NCBI GenBank assembly: GCA_039810885.1
Contig: JBDHXV010000022.1
Coordinates: 1 to 45,870, forward strand
Reading direction: 5' to 3'
Source of the DNA: BJGO01 sp039810885
GTDB taxonomy: Bacteria; Bacteroidota; Bacteroidia; Chitinophagales; UBA10324
DNA length: 45,870 nucleotides
The notes beneath the pieces are model-generated. The model made no database searches. It saw only the letters and a list, made by a program, of their open reading frames with translations, and was not told the DNA's origin. The position numbers were made by a program, and so were the translations under genes. Below, in pieces: positions 42,778-45,870 of this stretch (the first letter of the stretch is position 1; each line of letters starts with the position of its first letter).

Positions 42778-42793
42778 AATACGCTTGCGTATT
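42778..42793 (+). terminator. Small hairpin between 42697 and lysS
   Basis: AATACG-CTTG-CGTATT forms a 6-bp stem closed by G(CUUG)C, followed by TTATT. An overlapping, mutually exclusive stem TACGCAA/TTGCGTA (42773-42779 and 42785-42791) is also possible. It may terminate the upstream gene; too short to be sure. Confidence 0.4.
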
Positions 42794-42870
42794 TTATTAA
42801 ATGAGTTATTCAATGGCAAAACGATACATTGAGTGTACTTTTACGCCTCAATAAATTTTTATTCCAATTT

Positions 42871-44388
42871 ATGGTACATCTGAGTGAACATGAAACCATT
42901 CGTCGACAGGCTCTAAGTGAATTATTAAATATGGGTATTAATCCCTACCCTGCAGAAACATTTGTTGTAAATGATAATAGCAAACAAATCCATGAAATAT
43001 ATGAACGAGATGCTTCTGAATACGAAGGCAAAGTGGTTTCGATAGCCGGACGTATAATGAGTAAACGCATTATGGGGTCTGCCTCTTTTGCTATGCTGCA
43101 AGATGGTGTTGGAAAAATCCAACTCTATATCAACCGAGATGAGATCGCTTCGGGAGAGGATAAAACACTGTATAATATTGTGTTTAAAAAGCTCATTGAT
43201 CTCGGTGATTTTATCGGTGTAACCGGTTATGTATTTCGCACAAAAACAGGCGAAATTAGTATCCATGTGCAAACTTTAAAGTTATTAAGCAAGGCTCTTA
43301 AACCCTTACCGGTAGTTAAAGAGAAGGAAGGAGAGGTTTTTGATGCGGTTACCGATCCGGAGTTGCGTTATCGTCAGCGTTATGTTGATTTAAATATCAA
43401 TCCTACATCTAAAATGGTTTTTATTAAACGTACAAAGTTGGTAAACTCTATTCGTGAATACTTAAACAACAAAGGCTATCTGGAAGTTGAAACTCCGATA
43501 CTGCAGCCTCTCTATGGTGGCGCTGCTGCACGTCCATTCAAGACCCATCACAATACGTTGGATATGACCTTGTATCTCCGTATTGCAAACGAACTCTATT
43601 TGAAACGTTTAATTGTAGGAGGTTTTGATGGTGTTTATGAATTCAGTAAAGATTTTAGAAATGAAGGAATGGATCGCACACATAATCCGGAGTTCACTCA
43701 AATTGAATTATATGTAGCGTACAAAGATTACTACTGGATGATGGATTTGGTAGAAGAGATGATAGAAAAGGTGGCCATTGATGTTAACGGAACAACCGAA
43801 GTGCAAGTTGGAGATCATATTATCAATTTTAAAAGGCCATGGAAGCGTTACACGATGTATGAAGCCATTCAAGAATACACGGGTGTTGATATCAGCAATA
43901 TGGATGAAGATGACTTAAGGAAAACAGCCCGCGAGCTAAAAGTGCCCGTGGATAATGTCATGGCAAAAGGAAAGATCATAGATGAAATTTTTGGTGAGCA
44001 CGTTGAACCTAAATTGATTCAGCCAACTTTCATTACAGACTATCCCATAGAGATGTCTCCGCTTGCCAAGAAGCATCGCAGCAAACCCGGACTGGTGGAG
44101 CGTTTTGAAGCAATTTGTAATGCTAAAGAGTTGTGTAATTCGTTTTCCGAGCTTAACGATCCTATAGACCAACGCAAAAGATTTGAAGATCAACTCGAAT
44201 TGGGGAAACGTGGTGATGAAGAAGCGATGATGTTAGATGAAGATTTTCTTCGTGCACTCGAATACGGTATGCCGCCAACTGCGGGACTGGGTATAGGAAT
44301 TGATCGTTTGGCAATGATAATGACGAACTCGCCTTCCATTCAGGATGTACTCTTCTTCCCGCAGATGAAATCTGAGCGTTTCATTTAA
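42871..44388 (+). CDS. lysS: Lysyl-tRNA synthetase, class II
   Basis: 505 aa from the ATG at 42871; a TTG 42 nt upstream is in frame but precedes non-homologous residues. N-terminal OB-fold anticodon domain (about 55-150: 'YEGKVVSIAGRIMSKRIMGSASFAMLQDG'), then the class II core. 'ELRYRQRYVDLNIN' opens the catalytic domain, motif 2 is 'FRNEGMDRTHNPEFTQIELY', and motif 3 is 'GLGIGIDRLAMIMT'. 'PLYGGAAARPFKTHHNTLDM' is the LysRS substrate loop. Essential for charging tRNA-Lys. A near-match -7 (TACTTTTA, 42836-42843) lies upstream. Confidence 0.97.
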   Translation: MVHLSEHETIRRQALSELLNMGINPYPAETFVVNDNSKQIHEIYERDASEYEGKVVSIAGRIMSKRIMGSASFAMLQDGVGKIQLYINRDEIASGEDKTLYNIVFKKLIDLGDFIGVTGYVFRTKTGEISIHVQTLKLLSKALKPLPVVKEKEGEVFDAVTDPELRYRQRYVDLNINPTSKMVFIKRTKLVNSIREYLNNKGYLEVETPILQPLYGGAAARPFKTHHNTLDMTLYLRIANELYLKRLIVGGFDGVYEFSKDFRNEGMDRTHNPEFTQIELYVAYKDYYWMMDLVEEMIEKVAIDVNGTTEVQVGDHIINFKRPWKRYTMYEAIQEYTGVDISNMDEDDLRKTARELKVPVDNVMAKGKIIDEIFGEHVEPKLIQPTFITDYPIEMSPLAKKHRSKPGLVERFEAICNAKELCNSFSELNDPIDQRKRFEDQLELGKRGDEEAMMLDEDFLRALEYGMPPTAGLGIGIDRLAMIMTNSPSIQDVLFFPQMKSERFI

Positions 44389-44562
44389 TTTAATTGATAT
44401 TATATAATACAGTTTAGTCCTTTTCTAAGAATTAGTATTCTCTTATTTAAGAAACAGCATTCTTTAAGGGGATCAACTTTTAATATATTCTTAAAGCCAT
44501 TATCCTTTTATTTATAGAGGGCGATCGTTACATTCGTAAGTACCTATCTTAACCCTCACCGT

Positions 44563-45516
44563 ATGAAAAGGGAAATGAAGCGATACGTGCGCAAGTACTT
44601 TACATTTACCCGACAGGAGACTAGAGGAACTATCCTGCTTGTAATAATCATTTTACTTCTCGTTGCTTATCGTTTCATCCATCCTTTTTTGTTTCTACCA
44701 CCGTTAAACAACCTGAATGATGTTCAAATTACTTGGATTAATCAATCGAAAAAAGTAGTTAGCGACAGTTATAATTTTGAAGAGCAAATAAATTCAGATG
44801 CCCCAAAAAATGATTTTATTTTAAAGCCGAAAGATTCTATTAGAACGGTTACCTATTTCACATTTGATCCCAACACAATTACTCTGGATAGCTTACTGCT
44901 GCTAGGAATGTCGCCAAAGAAGGCCGCTGTAATTGTAAAATATAGAAACTCCGGTGGGCGCTTCAAAAGCGATAGTGATTTAAAGAAAATATATGTTTTA
45001 AGCGCAGAGGATATTGCACGACTTACTCCCTGGATCTTTATACCGAAAGAACAGGAAACAATTACAAAAGAGAATGCTCAAATATCTCATAAAATCACTC
45101 CTAAGAAAATTTGGTTGGTTGATGTAAATGTTGCAGACTCTGCTGACTTTGTTTCACTATCGGGTATTGGGCCATTTCTCGCTGTACGAATAATAAAATA
45201 TCGAGATAGATTCGGCGCATTTCGAGACAGAGAACAAATACTTGAAGTAGCGGGAATCACGCAAGAATGGTTTGATCATAACGAATCAAGGCTTATTGCC
45301 AGCAAACTCCCTTTCAAGAAATTGGATATAAATAGCTGTACTGTTGATGAATTAAAAGGTCATGCATACTTCGATACAAACTCGGCAAAGATTCTCATGA
45401 ATTATCGTAAGCATCACGGAGCATTTAAGTCGTTAGAAGAAATTAAAAACTGTGCGGCGATTACAGATGACTTTTTTAACAAAATACTGCCCTACATTAC
45501 TATTAATACCCCGTAA
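44563..45516 (+). CDS. Membrane-anchored protein with three helix-hairpin-helix (ComEA-like) repeats
   Basis: 317 aa. A basic, short cytoplasmic N-terminus (K-R-E-M-K-R-Y-V-R-K) is followed by one membrane helix (about 24-40, ending F-L-F-L-P-P). The rest is extracytoplasmic. HhH-like units: 'FDPNTITLDSLLLLGMSPKKAAVIVKYRNSGGRFKSDSDLKKIY', 'VDVNVADSADFVSLSGIGPFLAVRIIKYRDRFGAFRDREQILEV' and 'LDINSCTVDELKGHAYFDTNSAKILMNYRKHHGAFKSLEEIKN'. ComEA-type HhH repeats bind DNA without sequence preference, so a role in DNA uptake is a family-level suggestion; no com genes lie nearby. TACATTCG (44529-44536), with TTTA 18 nt upstream, is a near-consensus promoter. Confidence 0.82.
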   Translation: MKREMKRYVRKYFTFTRQETRGTILLVIIILLLVAYRFIHPFLFLPPLNNLNDVQITWINQSKKVVSDSYNFEEQINSDAPKNDFILKPKDSIRTVTYFTFDPNTITLDSLLLLGMSPKKAAVIVKYRNSGGRFKSDSDLKKIYVLSAEDIARLTPWIFIPKEQETITKENAQISHKITPKKIWLVDVNVADSADFVSLSGIGPFLAVRIIKYRDRFGAFRDREQILEVAGITQEWFDHNESRLIASKLPFKKLDINSCTVDELKGHAYFDTNSAKILMNYRKHHGAFKSLEEIKNCAAITDDFFNKILPYITINTP

Positions 45517-45536
45517 CCTGTTCGTCCGATAATAAT

Positions 45537-45562
45537 AAAGGCTCTCCCTTTGGAAAGCCTTT
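45537..45562. terminator. Hairpin terminator after the HhH protein gene
   Basis: AAAGGCT (45537-45543) pairs with AGCCTTT (45556-45562), with inner TCC/GGA pairing and a CTTT loop. It is followed by TTATTATTAT on the minus strand, so it works best for the leftward clp transcript, and more weakly (TAAAT) for the rightward one. Confidence 0.7.
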
Positions 45563-45576
45563 TAAATTGATAAAGT

Positions 45577-45603
45577 AAAACAGACTTTTTATACGTCTGT
45601 TTT
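45577..45603 (-). terminator. Hairpin overlapping the end of the clp gene
   Basis: AAAACAGAC (45577-45585) and GTCTGTTTT (45595-45603) are perfect 9-bp inverted arms; the clp stop codon (45589-45591) is in the loop. With the hairpin at 45537-45562 it makes a tandem terminator for the leftward transcript. Confidence 0.6.
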
Positions 45604-45870
45604 CTCTTGCTTTTTAGTATGCTTAATACTAAACTTTAGTTTTTCTCCCTTCGCGTCTGTGTCAACATACATGATATCTCCATTTTTAATACCCGCAGCA
45701 AGTATCTCCTCTGCTAATGGATCTTCTAAATATTTCTGAATTGCACGATGTAAGGGGCGAGCGCCGAAGCTTGCATCATAACCACGCTCAGCAATAAAGT
45801 CTTTTGCTTTTTCAGAAAGTTCTAATGTAAAGCCTAAATTACTTACTCGAGCATATAAACCTTTTAATGT
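45589..45870 (-). CDS. clpC: ClpC/ClpB-type AAA+ ATPase, C-terminal end (partial)
   Basis: The last 93 codons of a gene that continues beyond the right edge. The sequence is the small D2 domain of Clp/Hsp100 ATPases: 'FTLELSEKAKDFIAERGYD', 'ASFGARPLHRAIQKYLEDPLAEEIL', then 'AGIKNGDIMYVD'. The G-A-R-P-L-H-R arginine finger/sensor 2 region is intact. Bacteroidota ClpC and ClpB share this block; the short basic tail after it (K-H-T-K-K-Q-E-K-T-D-V) suits ClpC better, as ClpB usually ends sooner, but this is not decisive. Confidence 0.8.
   Translation of the reverse strand, partial: TLKGLYARVSNLGFTLELSEKAKDFIAERGYDASFGARPLHRAIQKYLEDPLAEEILAAGIKNGDIMYVDTDAKGEKLKFSIKHTKKQEKTDV

Noticed and set aside
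44462..44496. CTTTAAG/CTTAAAG inverted repeat after lysS
   Set aside because: Seven AT-rich pairs with a 21-nt loop and no T-run afterwards; not a convincing terminator or operator.
1..45870. tRNA genes, CRISPR arrays, insertion sequences or prophage
   Set aside because: I looked through the gaps for T-loop signatures, regularly spaced repeats, transposase or integrase genes and terminal repeats and found none.

Overview
The window is a gene-dense, moderately AT-rich piece of a Bacteroidota chromosome, most likely from the Chitinophagales/Sphingobacteriales side. That placement is an inference from several things. Two proteins look like type IX secretion system (T9SS) cargo: a gliding-motility-type C-terminal domain at the end of 25374..28538 and a short C-terminal sorting domain at 24063. 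The order bamD-rpoZ-coaBC-porD-recN-fabI is typical of the phylum. Many genes are preceded by the Bacteroidota sigma factor -7 element TAnnTTTG. DUF5777-, PorD- and SIMPL-type proteins are also present. I see no tRNA, rRNA, CRISPR array, insertion sequence, prophage or integration site. No stretch longer than about 230 bases lacks a gene. It reads as an ordinary core-genome region, not an island.

Layout, left to right. 1-10 kb: the end of a TatD-like nuclease, a membrane signalling protein with a receiver-like domain, a Crp/Fnr regulator, an acyl-CoA dehydrogenase + FtsX/MacB permease pair, a secreted protein, peptidase T, an M16 zinc protease and a lipoprotein. 10-17 kb: a vWA-domain exported protein, PriA, a hairpin terminator, and the str operon (rpsL-rpsG-fusA) read leftwards. 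17-23 kb: a TylF-like methyltransferase, a membrane pyrophosphatase with a remarkable cysteine-rich tail, a second acyl-CoA dehydrogenase, a HIT protein and RuvC. 23-31 kb: a DUF3108 protein, a frameshifted SGNH hydrolase/T9SS cargo gene, a giant T9SS cargo protein and a TMTC-like membrane glycosyltransferase with TPRs. 31-39.5 kb: PaaN aldehyde dehydrogenase, then a seven-gene leftward cluster bamD-rpoZ-coaBC-porD-recN-fabI-SIMPL. 39.5-45.9 kb: a cytochrome c/YceI/DUF5777 operon, two small exported proteins, LysRS, a triple helix-hairpin-helix membrane protein and the end of a ClpC/ClpB-type ATPase.

How the parts relate. Translation and genome maintenance (str operon, lysS, priA, ruvC, recN), envelope biogenesis and secretion (bamD, porD, two T9SS cargo genes, several lipoproteins and beta-barrel candidates) and lipid/acyl-CoA metabolism (fabI, two acyl-CoA dehydrogenases, paaN) dominate. 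I did not find a convincing new multi-gene system. The observations most worth following are: (1) the roughly 140-residue, 23-cysteine, internally repeated C-terminal extension on the pyrophosphatase; (2) a dinucleotide-repeat frameshift that separates a secreted hydrolase from its T9SS sorting signal; (3) a textbook terminator hairpin whose T-run almost touches the coaBC start codon; (4) a 15-bp palindrome on the promoter of an acyl-CoA dehydrogenase operon; and (5) several convergent gene pairs with 0-3 nt between stop codons, or overlapping ends, and no terminator.
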